From positions 3,596,001 to 3,660,000 of the forward strand of contig NZ_CP073346.1 in the NCBI RefSeq assembly GCF_024397895.1: a stretch of 64,000 bases of DNA, in the 5' to 3' direction. The notes under the pieces are model-generated. The model had not been told where the DNA came from. It saw nothing but the letters and a program-made list of their open reading frames with translations, and made no database searches. The translations under genes and the position numbers were made by a program. Source of the stretch: Pseudomonas benzenivorans (GTDB taxonomy: Bacteria; Pseudomonadota; Gammaproteobacteria; Pseudomonadales; Pseudomonadaceae). Below are positions 54,034-62,546 of the stretch, in pieces (the stretch's first letter is position 1; the number at the start of each line of letters is the position of its first letter).

Positions 54034-55026
54034 ATGAAGATACTGGTTACCGGGGCAAGCGGGTTCATTGGCGGTCGCTTCGCGCGTTTCGCCCTGGAGC
54101 AGGGGCTCGCGGTGCGGGTCAATGGGCGCCGGCCTGACGGGGTCGAGCACCTGGTCAAACGCGGCGCCGAGTTCATCCAGGGCGACCTGGGCGACGCCGC
54201 ACTGGCCCAGCGCCTGTGCCACGACGTCGAGGCGGTGGTGCACTGCGCCGGTGCCGTGGGCGTCTGGGGGCGCTACGCGGACTTTCACCAGGCCAATGTG
54301 CAGGTGACCGAAAACATCGTCGAGGCGTGCCTGAAGCAGCAGGTGCGGCGCCTGGTGCACCTGTCGTCGCCGTCCATCTACTTCGACGGCCGCGCTCATG
54401 TGGGAATCAGCGAAGAGCAGGTGCCCAAGCGCTTCTTCGATCACTACGGCAAGACCAAATACCTGGCCGAGCAGCAGGTGTTCGGCGCCCAGGAATTCGG
54501 CCTGGAGGTGCTGGCGCTGCGGCCACGCTCGGTGACCGGGGCGGGCGACACCAGCATCTTCCCGCGCCTGATCAACATGCAGCGCAAGGGCCGCCTGGCG
54601 ATCATCGGCAATGGCCTGAACAAGGTCGACTTCACCAGCATGGCCAATCTCAACGATGCCCTGTTCAGCGCGCTGCTGGCCGCCGGTCCGGCCCTCGGCA
54701 AGGCCTACAACATCAGCAACGGCGCGCCGGTGCCGCTGTGGGATGCGGTCAACTACGTGTTGCGCGGCCTCGACCTGCCGCCGGTGCAGCGGCACCTGCC
54801 CTATGCCCTGGCCTATGGCGCGGCGGCGCTCAACGAGGGCGTCTGCCGGCTGCTGCCCGGACGCCCGGAACCGACCCTGTTCCGCCTGGGCGTGGCGATG
54901 ATGGCCAAGGACTTCTCCCTGGATATCGGGCGCGCCCGCGAGTACCTGGACTACGAGCCCCAGGTCAGCCTGTGGACCGCACTGGATGAATTCTGCCAGT
55001 GGTGGAAGGCCCACCACCCCGGCTGA
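54034..55026 (+). CDS. NAD-dependent epimerase/3-beta-HSD-like protein
   Basis: 330-residue extended SDR. MKILVTGASGFIGGRFARFALEQG is the NAD(P) loop, HCAGAVGVWG follows, then the active site Tyr-Lys in HYGKTKYLAEQQV, and RPRSVTGAGDTSIFPRL. Resembles 3-beta-hydroxysteroid dehydrogenase/isomerase-like proteins and the beta-ketoalcohol reductase OleD type. Substrate unknown. Alone in its unit; the next minus-strand small gene converges 7 bases later. Confidence 0.85.
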   Translation: MKILVTGASGFIGGRFARFALEQGLAVRVNGRRPDGVEHLVKRGAEFIQGDLGDAALAQRLCHDVEAVVHCAGAVGVWGRYADFHQANVQVTENIVEACLKQQVRRLVHLSSPSIYFDGRAHVGISEEQVPKRFFDHYGKTKYLAEQQVFGAQEFGLEVLALRPRSVTGAGDTSIFPRLINMQRKGRLAIIGNGLNKVDFTSMANLNDALFSALLAAGPALGKAYNISNGAPVPLWDAVNYVLRGLDLPPVQRHLPYALAYGAAALNEGVCRLLPGRPEPTLFRLGVAMMAKDFSLDIGRAREYLDYEPQVSLWTALDEFCQWWKAHHPG

Positions 55027-55033
55027 CCGCCGT

Positions 55034-55171
55034 TCAGGCGGGCAGGCGCTGGCCGCGGTAGATGCGCTGTGAGGCATCGGCCGGGCTCAGGCGGATGTCC
55101 AGCGCCTGCTCCGCGCGCAGCCGGCGGCGCAGGGTCTTCATGCAGTCCAAGATGTCGCGGTTGAGTTCCAT
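55034..55171 (-). CDS. Possible 45-residue protein
   Basis: Reads MELNRDILDCMKTLRRRLRA, then EQALDIRLSPADASQRIY, ending RGQRLPA. GGGA lies upstream of the ATG but the ribosome site is weak. It is amphipathic and basic in the middle, with no signal peptide or membrane segment and no family I recognise. It fits between convergent neighbours with 7 bases to spare, and its codons favour G/C at position 3. Below confident gene status, but worth keeping. Confidence 0.45.
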   Translation of the reverse strand: MELNRDILDCMKTLRRRLRAEQALDIRLSPADASQRIYRGQRLPA

Positions 55172-55415
55172 GCTTCGTTCCCGGTGGGTGACGCTGGCGG
55201 GCTGCCGTTCGTCGCGCCTGTCGCCCAGGCGTCAGAGCAAGCGGCGTACCCGTTCGGCGAGGGGCGCTACGGCGTGCTCGGCGCGGGCGGCAGGGGCGAA
55301 GGCGCGCCCCCGGGTGGTGCGCGGCGCACCGGTCTGGCGCGGCGCTGAAGCGCCGCGCGCGAAACGGTATACTGCGCGGCATTTCGCTCCCTCGATGTTT
55401 CTTGAAGGTTGACCC

Positions 55416-56261
55416 ATGCGTAACGATGCCCACGACGAATTCGATGATGTGCCCAGCCTGACCCCCGATTCACGGGATCGCGATGAATTCGATGCCGATC
55501 ATCCCGCGGCGGCGCGCGCGCCGGCCCATGGCCGCGCTGCGCCGGCCCCGGCCAAGGGCGCCAGTACCGGACCGCTGTGGGCCCTGGTCGGCGCGCTGAC
55601 CATCGCCCTGGGCGGTCTCGGCTGGTGGAGCTTCCAGCAGATCAGCCTGATGGAACAGCAACTGGTCGCCACCCAGGAGAGTTTCGCCCGTATCAGCGAG
55701 GAGGCCGCCGGGCGGATCCAGGACATTTCCGGCAAGGTGGTGGCCACCGAGTCGACCGTCACCACCGGCAGCGAGGCCCTGAAACTGCAGGTCAAGCAGC
55801 TGGAAACCAGGCTGGCGGAGGTGGGCAAGCTGCAGCAGGGGGCTGCCGGCCAGTCCGGCGATCGTGACAAGCGCATCGAGCAGCTGGCGGCCGCGTTGAA
55901 GAGCCAGCAGGGCGCAACGGGCCAGTTCGAGGCGTCGCTGAAGAGCCTGAGCGGCGCGCAGGCGGCGTTGAAGAGCGAGCTGGCCGCGCTGAAGGGCGCC
56001 CAGAGCGGCCTGGGCAAGCTCGAAGGTCAGCTCAAGAGCCTGAATGAGGAGGTGGCGGCGCTGAAGAAGATGGGCAACCCGAACCAGGCCATCGGCCGCC
56101 TGGAGCAGGATATCCTGGTGCTCAAGAGCGACCTGGAGAACCGCCCGGCGCCGAAGAGCAACACCGCCGAGTTCGATGCCTTCCGCGCCCAGATGACCCG
56201 CAACATCAGCACCCTGCAGGCGCAGATCCAGAACCTGCAGGCGCAGATCGACGCGCGCTGA
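55416..56261 (+). CDS. Membrane-anchored coiled-coil protein (PA4360-like)
   Basis: 281 residues. An acidic, then Ala/Pro-rich cytoplasmic N-terminal part (~50 residues), one membrane helix (GPLWALVGALTIALGGLGWW, ~52-71), then a long heptad-rich periplasmic coiled coil (SEEAAGRIQDISGKVVATE ... LKSQQGA ... LKSELAALKGAQ) to the C-terminus. Annotated in P. aeruginosa, by memory, as a probable chromosome segregation protein, on similarity of coiled coils only. Real function not known. Strong terminator follows. Confidence 0.8.
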   Translation: MRNDAHDEFDDVPSLTPDSRDRDEFDADHPAAARAPAHGRAAPAPAKGASTGPLWALVGALTIALGGLGWWSFQQISLMEQQLVATQESFARISEEAAGRIQDISGKVVATESTVTTGSEALKLQVKQLETRLAEVGKLQQGAAGQSGDRDKRIEQLAAALKSQQGATGQFEASLKSLSGAQAALKSELAALKGAQSGLGKLEGQLKSLNEEVAALKKMGNPNQAIGRLEQDILVLKSDLENRPAPKSNTAEFDAFRAQMTRNISTLQAQIQNLQAQIDAR

Positions 56262-56275
56262 AGTCCGCCGCTACG

Positions 56276-56304
56276 AAAAAGCCCGCATCGCTGCGGGCTT
56301 TTTT
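56276..56304 (+). terminator. Bidirectional terminator after the coiled-coil gene
   Basis: Stem GCCCGCA / TGCGGGC with TCGC loop, A run before and T run after. Confidence 0.88.
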
Positions 56305-56314
56305 GTGGCTGGCG

Positions 56315-57364
56315 TTACAGCCGCGGGTAGTCGATATAGCCGACCGGGCCCTGGCCGTAGAAGGTCTGCGCCTGCGGCTGGTTGAGCGGCGCGTCCTGTT
56401 GCAGACGGGCCGGCAGGTCGGGGTTGGCGATGAAGGGGATGCCGAAGGCCACGGCGTCGGCCTTGCCCTCGGCCAGCCAGGTGTCGGCCTGCGCCTTGGT
56501 GAAGCGCTCGTTGGCGATGAACACGCCGCCAAAGGCCTGCTTGAGGCCGGGCGACAGGCTGTCGTCGCCTTCCTGCTCGCGGGCGCAGACAAAGGCGATT
56601 CCGCGCTTGCCCAGCTCCCGGGCGACGTAGCCGAAGGTCTCGGCGCGGTTGGAGTCGCCCATGTCGTGAGCGTCCGCCCGCGGCGACAGGTGCACGCCGA
56701 CCCGGCCGGCGCCCCAGACTTCGATGGCCGCATCGGTGACCTCCAGCAGCAGTCGTGCACGGTTCTCGATCGAGCCGCCGTAGCGGTCGGTGCGCTGGTT
56801 GGTGCTGTCCTGGAGGAACTGATCGAGCAGGTAGCCGTTGGCGCCGTGGATCTCCACGCCGTCGAAACCGGCGGCCTTGGCATTTTCCGCGCCGAGTCGA
56901 TAGGCCTCGACGATGTCGGCGATCTCCTCGGTCTCCAGGGCGCGCGGGGTGACGAACGCCTTGGTCGGACGCACCAGGCTGACGTGGCCGGCGGGCTGGA
57001 CCGCGCTCGGCGCCACCGGCAGTTCGCCGTTCAGGTACAGCGGATCGGAAATGCGCCCCACGTGCCACAGCTGCAGGACAATCTTGCCGCCGTGGCCGTG
57101 AACGGCCTTGGTGATGTTGCTCCAGCCGCGCACCTGCTCGGCCGACCAGATGCCCGGGGTGTCCGGGTAGCCGACGCCCATGGGGGTGACCGCGGTGGCT
57201 TCGCTGATGATCAGGCCGGCCGAGGCGCGCTGTACGTAGTATTCGGCCATCAGGGCATTGGGCACGCGGCCCTCGTCGGCGCGGCAGCGGGTCAGCGGCG
57301 CCATGATGACGCGGTTGGCGAGTTCCAGCTCGCCGATCTTGATCGGGTCGAAAAGCGTAGGCAT
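56315..57364 (-). CDS. xenB: Old yellow enzyme, XenB/NemA-like
   Basis: 349 residues from ATG 57364 with GGAGG upstream. FMN-dependent ene-reductase: MPTLFDPIKIGELELANRVIMAPLTRCRADEG, GFDGVEIHGANGYLLDQFLQDSTNQRTDRYGGS with the His-x-x-Asn pair that binds the substrate, and C-terminal PFIANPDLPARL. Members reduce activated alkenes and nitro compounds such as nitroglycerin. Downstream of an ArsR repressor (64 bases), as in P. aeruginosa xenB. Probably induced by electrophiles. Confidence 0.88.
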   Translation of the reverse strand: MPTLFDPIKIGELELANRVIMAPLTRCRADEGRVPNALMAEYYVQRASAGLIISEATAVTPMGVGYPDTPGIWSAEQVRGWSNITKAVHGHGGKIVLQLWHVGRISDPLYLNGELPVAPSAVQPAGHVSLVRPTKAFVTPRALETEEIADIVEAYRLGAENAKAAGFDGVEIHGANGYLLDQFLQDSTNQRTDRYGGSIENRARLLLEVTDAAIEVWGAGRVGVHLSPRADAHDMGDSNRAETFGYVARELGKRGIAFVCAREQEGDDSLSPGLKQAFGGVFIANERFTKAQADTWLAEGKADAVAFGIPFIANPDLPARLQQDAPLNQPQAQTFYGQGPVGYIDYPRL

Positions 57365-57428
57365 GGGTAATCCTCCGTCAGGGGCATGGGCTGAGGGCAA
57401 ACTCAGGAAGTTGGGATAGGGCGCGGCA

Positions 57429-57731
57429 CTACAACTCTTGGTCGAGGTGTCGCAGGAACGCCTGGATGGTGCTGTCGTTGCGCTGGAAGAAGTGCCACTG
57501 GCCGACTTTCCGGCTGCTCACCAGTTGTGCCCGTTGCAGGGTCGCCAGGTGCGCCGATACCGTCGACTGCGACAGGCCGGTGCGTTGAACGATCTTGCCG
57601 GCGCACACGCCGAATGCCAGCGGGTGTTCCTGATCGGCGAAATAGGCCTGGGGCTCCTTCAACCAGTGCAGGATGTCGCGGCGCACCGGATGGGCCAGGG
57701 CCTTGATCACCTCATCGATATCGATGGCCAT
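57429..57731 (-). CDS. ArsR-family repressor
   Basis: 100 residues from ATG 57731, with GGGAGGA upstream. Winged HTH (MAIDIDEVIKALAHPVRRDILHWLK; LSQSTVSAHLATLQRAQLVSSRK). Only one Cys remains (GVCAGKI), with no ArsR-type CxC metal site, so it likely senses an electrophile or other non-metal signal. It precedes the OYE gene on the same strand and there is a strong dyad in front. This is the expected regulator of the ene-reductase. Confidence 0.88.
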   Translation of the reverse strand: MAIDIDEVIKALAHPVRRDILHWLKEPQAYFADQEHPLAFGVCAGKIVQRTGLSQSTVSAHLATLQRAQLVSSRKVGQWHFFQRNDSTIQAFLRHLDQEL

Positions 57732-57781
57732 GTGCGGTCCTCCCGGTTGGTGGCGTTGGCGTATCGCGATGGGGCGAACTC

Positions 57782-57803
57782 TATATCGCTGCAGGGCGAT
57801 ATA
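57782..57803. promoter_or_regulatory. Likely ArsR operator
   Basis: TATATCGC (57782-57789) and GCGATATA (57796-57803) form a perfect dyad with a 6-base centre, 50 bases before the arsR start. A second palindrome ATCGCGAT is at 57763-57770. Between arsR and the divergent acpH gene. Confidence 0.6.
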
Positions 57804-57859
57804 CAGATCGTTTGCGCCGATAGTGATCATTGCGCGCCCTGATGTGTAAGCTTGCAGGC

Positions 57860-58444
57860 ATGAACTACCTCGCACACCTGCACCTCGGCGGCGACGCGCC
57901 GGCCCAATTGCTCGGCAGCCTGTATGGCGATTTCGTCAAGGGGCCGCTGGCCGGGCAATGGCCGGCGGACATCGAGGCGGCCATCCGCCTGCACCGGCGC
58001 ATCGACGCCTTCACCGACAACCATCCCTTGCAGGCCCGTTCGCGGGCGCGTTTCCCGGCCGCGCGTCGGCGCTATGCCGGCATCCTCCTGGACCTGTTCT
58101 TCGACCACTGCCTGGCGTTGCACTGGGCGGACTATGCCGATCAGCCGCTGGAGCAGTTCACCGGCCGGGTGTACCGCCTGCTAGTCGCCGAGCCGGCACT
58201 GCCCGGGCGCCTGGCGTCGATCGCGCCGCGCATGGCCGAGCAGGACTGGCTGGGCAGCTACACCGATTTTGCCGTGCTCGAGCAGGTGCTTCACGCCATG
58301 CAGCGGCGCCTGTCCAGGCCGGAGGGACTGGACGGCGCCATGGCCGAGCTGGAGCGGCTGTACCAGCCGCTGAGTGAGGATTTCCGCCTGTTCTACCCCG
58401 AGCTGCAGCGCTTCGCCGCCGGCCAGCGCCTGGTGACCGAGTAG
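57860..58444 (+). CDS. acpH: ACP phosphodiesterase (AcpH family)
   Basis: 194 residues from ATG 57860; a longer reading starts 30 bases earlier. MNYLAHLHLGGDAPAQLLGSLYGDFVKGPL is the DUF479/AcpH start with the active-site HLxL..GDFVKG; IRLHRRIDAFTDNHP and ILLDLFFDHCLALHW give the rest of the metal-binding HD-like site. AcpH removes 4'-phosphopantetheine from acyl carrier protein. Ends 10 bases before the convergent olsA gene. Confidence 0.88.
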   Translation: MNYLAHLHLGGDAPAQLLGSLYGDFVKGPLAGQWPADIEAAIRLHRRIDAFTDNHPLQARSRARFPAARRRYAGILLDLFFDHCLALHWADYADQPLEQFTGRVYRLLVAEPALPGRLASIAPRMAEQDWLGSYTDFAVLEQVLHAMQRRLSRPEGLDGAMAELERLYQPLSEDFRLFYPELQRFAAGQRLVTE

Positions 58445-58454
58445 GCCCGAGGTG

Positions 58455-59243
58455 CTAGGCGGCCTGCTGTTCGCGCGGGGACGCGGCGGGCGCGGCGCTT
58501 GCGCCGAACAGGGCTTGGCTCACCGCCGCCCGGGCGCGTCGGGCCAGTGCGTTGCGATTCAGCGCGTTGCTGACGATGGGCGTCAGCAGCTGGATTTCCA
58601 CCTCGGCCACCTCGCTCTGCAGCAGGCGCAGCAGGTGCGAAAGCATGTCGTCGTCGCCGATAAAGGGGGCGATGGCGCAGGGCTGGCCGCCGCGCAGGTA
58701 GCGGATCGCCACCGGCTGCACGGCCACGCCGCTGTCGATGGCGCTGCTCAGCAGGCGACCGTGGAAGGTGCGCACCGCCTGACCGTCGGTGGTGGTGCCT
58801 TCGGGGAAGATCAGCAGATGGCGGCCGCGCTGCAGGTGGGCGCCGAGCTGCTGGCCGAGTATGCTGCTGTCGCCCGCGCCGCGGCGGATGAACAGGGTGC
58901 CGGCCTTGTGCGCCAGCCAGCCGGCCAGGGGCCAGTCGCGCACCTCGGCCTTGGACAGGAAGGACAGCGGCGCGAGCAGGCCGAGCAGCGGGATGTCGGT
59001 CCAGGACACATGGTTGCTGACCCAGAGCATCGGCGCGTCGGGCAGCTCGCCGCTTACCCGCAGGCGAAACGGCAGGGCGCCGGCGAGGCGGGCGAGGAAC
59101 CAGCGGGTCATGCGCTGGCGGGTGATCATCAGGTCGTGGCGTACCAGGCGCTCGAGCAGGCTCACGCCGGCGGCCAGCAAGGCGCCGAGGGCGAGCACGG
59201 CGGCCAGGCGCAGCAGGCGCCAGGACAGACGCAGTTTCTTCAT
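58455..59243 (-). CDS. olsA: OlsA, ornithine-lipid O-acyltransferase
   Basis: 262 residues. PlsC-like acyltransferase: N-terminal hydrophobic stretch (~8-30), HxxxxD motif NHVSWTD, PLSFLSKAEV, and FPEGTTTDG. It adds the second acyl chain to lyso-ornithine lipid. Follows olsB by 66 bases on the same strand, giving the olsBA order of Pseudomonas. Alternative would be a general lyso-PA acyltransferase, but the OlsB partner argues for OlsA. Confidence 0.85.
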   Translation of the reverse strand: MKKLRLSWRLLRLAAVLALGALLAAGVSLLERLVRHDLMITRQRMTRWFLARLAGALPFRLRVSGELPDAPMLWVSNHVSWTDIPLLGLLAPLSFLSKAEVRDWPLAGWLAHKAGTLFIRRGAGDSSILGQQLGAHLQRGRHLLIFPEGTTTDGQAVRTFHGRLLSSAIDSGVAVQPVAIRYLRGGQPCAIAPFIGDDDMLSHLLRLLQSEVAEVEIQLLTPIVSNALNRNALARRARAAVSQALFGASAAPAASPREQQAA

Positions 59244-59309
59244 CGGCTACTCCACGGCAGGCAGGGGCCGACACTGTCTACACAGTGCCGGCGAGCCTGG
59301 CAAGTGCGA

Positions 59310-60068
59310 TCAGACGGCGGCCTTGAAGTGCCGGGCATAGCGCGGGCAGAGTTCGTCGCGCTTGAGCAGGATGAACACGTCGGCGACCTGGAAATCCGGG
59401 TCCCAGCAGGGTTCGCCGCAGATCTTCGCACCCAGGCGCATGTAGGCCTTGAGCAGCGGCGGCATCTGCGCGATGACGTTGCCCGGCACTTCCTGGGGCG
59501 GCAGCGGGGTCTTCGGTTCGGCGCGCAGGTGCTCGGTGCACAGATAGCGCTCGCGCAGGCGCTGCATGATCGCCTGGGCCTGGATGCCGCCGTCCTGCAT
59601 GGGGATGCTGGCGCAGCCCATCAGGTAGCGGTAGCCGCCCTGGTTGAGCACTTCGGCCAGTTCGCCCCAGAGCACGGCGATGGTGGCGCCGTTGCGGTAG
59701 GCGGCATCCACGCAGGTGCGGCCGATTTCCAGCAGCGGGCCCTCGAGGTGGCGCAGGCCGTGCAGGCTGAACTCCTCCTCGCTGTAGAAGCGCCCCAGGC
59801 CGGCGGCGGCCTGGTGGTCGAGCAGGCGGGTGGTGGCCACCAGTTCGCCGCTGTCCAGGTCACGCACGCCGATGTGGCTGCAGTGCACGTCGTAGTCATC
59901 CATGTCCAGGCCCTGGTCGGCGCCCTTGAGCTTGGCGTCGAATTCGCTGCTGAACACGCGATAGCGCAGCGCCTGGGCTTCACGCAGGGCGGCGGGGCCG
60001 AGCAAGCGTTCGGCTCGCAGGCGGCGTACGGCGGTGTTGCGGTCTTGGGTGAGGGCGGTCTGGGTCAT
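59310..60068 (-). CDS. olsB: OlsB, ornithine N-acyltransferase
   Basis: 252 residues. GNAT-fold ornithine-acyl[ACP] N-acyltransferase: [42 protein letters not shown], and [22 protein letters not shown]. It makes lyso-ornithine lipid, the first step of the phosphorus-free membrane lipid used under phosphate starvation. A set of 11-base direct repeats resembling a Pho box lies 88-116 bases upstream. Confidence 0.88.
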   Translation of the reverse strand: MTQTALTQDRNTAVRRLRAERLLGPAALREAQALRYRVFSSEFDAKLKGADQGLDMDDYDVHCSHIGVRDLDSGELVATTRLLDHQAAAGLGRFYSEEEFSLHGLRHLEGPLLEIGRTCVDAAYRNGATIAVLWGELAEVLNQGGYRYLMGCASIPMQDGGIQAQAIMQRLRERYLCTEHLRAEPKTPLPPQEVPGNVIAQMPPLLKAYMRLGAKICGEPCWDPDFQVADVFILLKRDELCPRYARHFKAAV

Positions 60069-60155
60069 GCCTGAGCCTCCATAAGCCGGCTTTCCACTTG
60101 CGGCCGGTCGATCTTGTTGGGCAAGCTCAGGCTAGGCAGCCTCGGTGTCACCCCT

Positions 60156-60184
60156 GTGACGCTGCGGTGATGCTTGTGTGACAG
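60156..60184 (-). promoter_or_regulatory. Possible Pho box upstream of olsBA
   Basis: On the minus strand CTGTCAC, then GCATCAC and GCGTCAC, each starting exactly 11 bases after the last, the PhoB half-site period. The first unit is a good CTGTCA match, the others weaker. It reads towards olsB; it also sits 30-58 bases before the acyl-CoA dehydrogenase-like gene. Confidence 0.45.
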
Positions 60185-60213
60185 CGCCCCCTTCAACCGT
60201 CGAGGACTCCCCC

Positions 60214-61092
60214 ATGCCCTGGCAACGCCTGCTGCAACCCCACGACCGTCTGCCTGCCGCCAGCCTGGACGACTGGTACGCGGCGTTGCTGGAACGCCTG
60301 GGCAACCCCTCGCCGTTCGAGCTGGCGTTGCTCGGTGGGCGCCTGGCGGCGACCCCGGGACTGGCTTTTCTCGCCGGCTACCAGGGCGCCCTGCGCGTGC
60401 TCTGGCCGTCGGCACCGCGCTCCCTGGGGGCGCTGTGCGTGACCGAGAACAACAGCGTGCGCCCGGCCGACATGAGCACGCGCCTCAGCGGCCTGGCGCT
60501 GAGCGGACGCAAGGATTTCGTCACCGCCGCCGATGCCGCCGACTGGCTGCTGGTGGCCGCGCGCGAAGAGGCCCAGGGCCAGGCACCGCGCCTGGCCCTG
60601 GGGGTGGTGCACAACGGCGCGCCGGGTGTGCGCATCGAGACTTTGCGGCCCATGCCGATGATGCCGGACATCGGCCATGCCCGCCTGCACCTGGAAGACG
60701 CCCACTGCCTGCGACTGGCCGGCGATGGCTGGGATGACTACGTCAGGCCGTTTCGCAGCATCGAGGACCTGCACGTGCTGACCGCGCTGACTGCCTGGCT
60801 GCACGGCGTGGGGCGCGAGTCGGACTGGCCGCAGGCCTTGCAGCTGCGCCTGCTGGGCCTGCTGGCCGGCTGCGCCGAGGTCGGCCGCCTGAGTGCCACG
60901 GCGGCCGCCAGCCACCTGCTGCTGGGTGGATTGTTCGCCCAGTTCGCCGCCATGGCCGCCGAGGTGGACGCCGCTTGCGCCGCGGGGCCGGCGCACTGGG
61001 CGACGATGTGGAAGCGTGACAAGGGCCTGCTGGAGATCGCCGAGACCGCCCGCAGCAGGCGGCTGCAAAAGGCCCTGGCGGCCCTCGACTGA
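60214..61092 (+). CDS. Acyl-CoA dehydrogenase-like protein, short
   Basis: 292 residues from ATG 60214, with GAGGA upstream. A weak acyl-CoA dehydrogenase likeness: TENNSVRPADMSTRLSGLALSGRKDFVTAADAADWLLVAA resembles the middle beta domain, and a helical C-terminal part follows. It is about 90 residues shorter than normal dehydrogenases, and I cannot see the usual catalytic Glu. Function unknown; may be a non-catalytic relative. Its upstream region overlaps the possible Pho box. Confidence 0.65.
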   Translation: MPWQRLLQPHDRLPAASLDDWYAALLERLGNPSPFELALLGGRLAATPGLAFLAGYQGALRVLWPSAPRSLGALCVTENNSVRPADMSTRLSGLALSGRKDFVTAADAADWLLVAAREEAQGQAPRLALGVVHNGAPGVRIETLRPMPMMPDIGHARLHLEDAHCLRLAGDGWDDYVRPFRSIEDLHVLTALTAWLHGVGRESDWPQALQLRLLGLLAGCAEVGRLSATAAASHLLLGGLFAQFAAMAAEVDAACAAGPAHWATMWKRDKGLLEIAETARSRRLQKALAALD

Positions 61093-61237
61093 GCGTGTCG
61101 GGTCGGCGCGGGCCGGCGGGTTTGCTCCGGGCCTTGCGGACGGCTATCGTGGCGCCAGCGTCGCCTTCCCACCGAGGACCTATGCGCAAGCCGCTTGCCC
61201 CGCCGCCTTCCACTGTATCGAAGCTGATTGTGCGCTG

Positions 61238-62395
61238 ATGCCCGGGACCATCTTTCCCTGGCGCAGTGCCAATCAGTTCGTCTTGCTCCGCGACGGCTCG
61301 ACCTTCTTCCCGCGGATGCTCGAGGTCATCGAGGGCGCGCAACGGCAGATCGAGCTGGAGCTGTACCTGATCGAGAGCGGCGCCTGCAGCGACGCCCTGC
61401 TGCAGGCGCTGTGCACCGCGTCCCAGCGTGGCATCGCGGTGCGATGCCTGTTCGATGGCTATGGCAGCCAGGCCCTGCGTCAGGCCGACCGGCGCCGCCT
61501 GAGCGTGGCCGGGGTGCAGCTGCGCTTTTACAATCCGCTGCGCTGGCGGCGCGGCATGCGCAACTTCTACCGCGACCACCGCAAGCTGCTGCTGGTCGAT
61601 GGCGAGCAGGCGTTCGTCGGCGGTACCGGCTCGACCGACGAGTTCTGGCGGCCCGGCGAGGCGCAGAGCCTGTGGCACGAGGTCATGGTGGAAATCGCCG
61701 GTCCTCTGGTGGAGGACTGGCTGCAGCTGTTCGAGCACCAGTGGCAGGCGAGCGGCGTGCGCCGGGGCTGGCGTCGTGCAGCCCTGCAGGGGGTCAAGCG
61801 CCTGCCCTCGCCACCGCCCGAAGGGCCTGGCTGGGGGCGTGTGGCCTACGCCGATGCGCGCCAGCACCGGGACATTCTGCAGGCCCTGGTGCGTGCGCTG
61901 CGCGGCGGCCAGCAGCGCATCTGGCTGGCCACGCCCTATTTTCTGCCGACCTGGAAGGTGCGCCGCGCCCTGCGCAAGGCGGCCGCCAGCGGCGTCGACG
62001 TGCGCCTGCTGACCAGCGGCCGGCACAGCGACCATCCGCCGGTGCGCTTCGCCGGCGAGCGCTATTACCCCAAGCTGCTCAAGGCCGGGGTGCGGATCTT
62101 CGAGTATCAGCCGCGCTTCCTTCACCTGAAGATGGTGCTGGTGGACGACTGGGTCAGCGTCGGTTCCTGCAACTTCGATCACTGGAACCTGCGTTTCAAC
62201 CTCGATGCCAACCTGGAAGCCCATGATTCCGAGTTGACCGAGCAGGTCCTGGCCTGCTTCCAGGCGGACTTCACCGACAGCCTTGAGATCAGCCTGGAGC
62301 TGTGGCAAGCCCAGCCCTGGTGGCAGCGGGTGCAGCAGCGCCTGTGGGGCTGGCTGGATCGCCTGGCGGTCAACCTGCTCGACCGCCGCCGCTAG
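61238..62395 (+). CDS. Phospholipase D-like / cardiolipin synthase-like protein
   Basis: 385 residues from ATG 61238. Two HKD motifs: HRKLLLVD with H114, K116, D121, and HLKMVLVD with H296, K298, D303, each followed by the usual small residue and Ser/Gly (GGTGSTDEF; GSCNFDHWN). Both active-site halves are intact. ClsB-like enzymes join two phosphatidyl groups; simpler PLD activity is also possible. No N-terminal membrane segment, unlike ClsA. Frame is open further upstream but without a good start. Confidence 0.88.
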   Translation: MPGTIFPWRSANQFVLLRDGSTFFPRMLEVIEGAQRQIELELYLIESGACSDALLQALCTASQRGIAVRCLFDGYGSQALRQADRRRLSVAGVQLRFYNPLRWRRGMRNFYRDHRKLLLVDGEQAFVGGTGSTDEFWRPGEAQSLWHEVMVEIAGPLVEDWLQLFEHQWQASGVRRGWRRAALQGVKRLPSPPPEGPGWGRVAYADARQHRDILQALVRALRGGQQRIWLATPYFLPTWKVRRALRKAAASGVDVRLLTSGRHSDHPPVRFAGERYYPKLLKAGVRIFEYQPRFLHLKMVLVDDWVSVGSCNFDHWNLRFNLDANLEAHDSELTEQVLACFQADFTDSLEISLELWQAQPWWQRVQQRLWGWLDRLAVNLLDRRR

Positions 62396-62546
62396 CTAGG
62401 CACCCTTGACGCGCGGCGGCCCGGCCCCTGCCGGCGGCCACATGGCCGTTCTGGCCTGGACACTGACGCAGATTCGCCCAGACGCCGGTCTACTCCTTAG
62501 GTGGCGGAAATTTCTTTCGCCCGCAACCCCGCTCAGGAGAAAGCCA

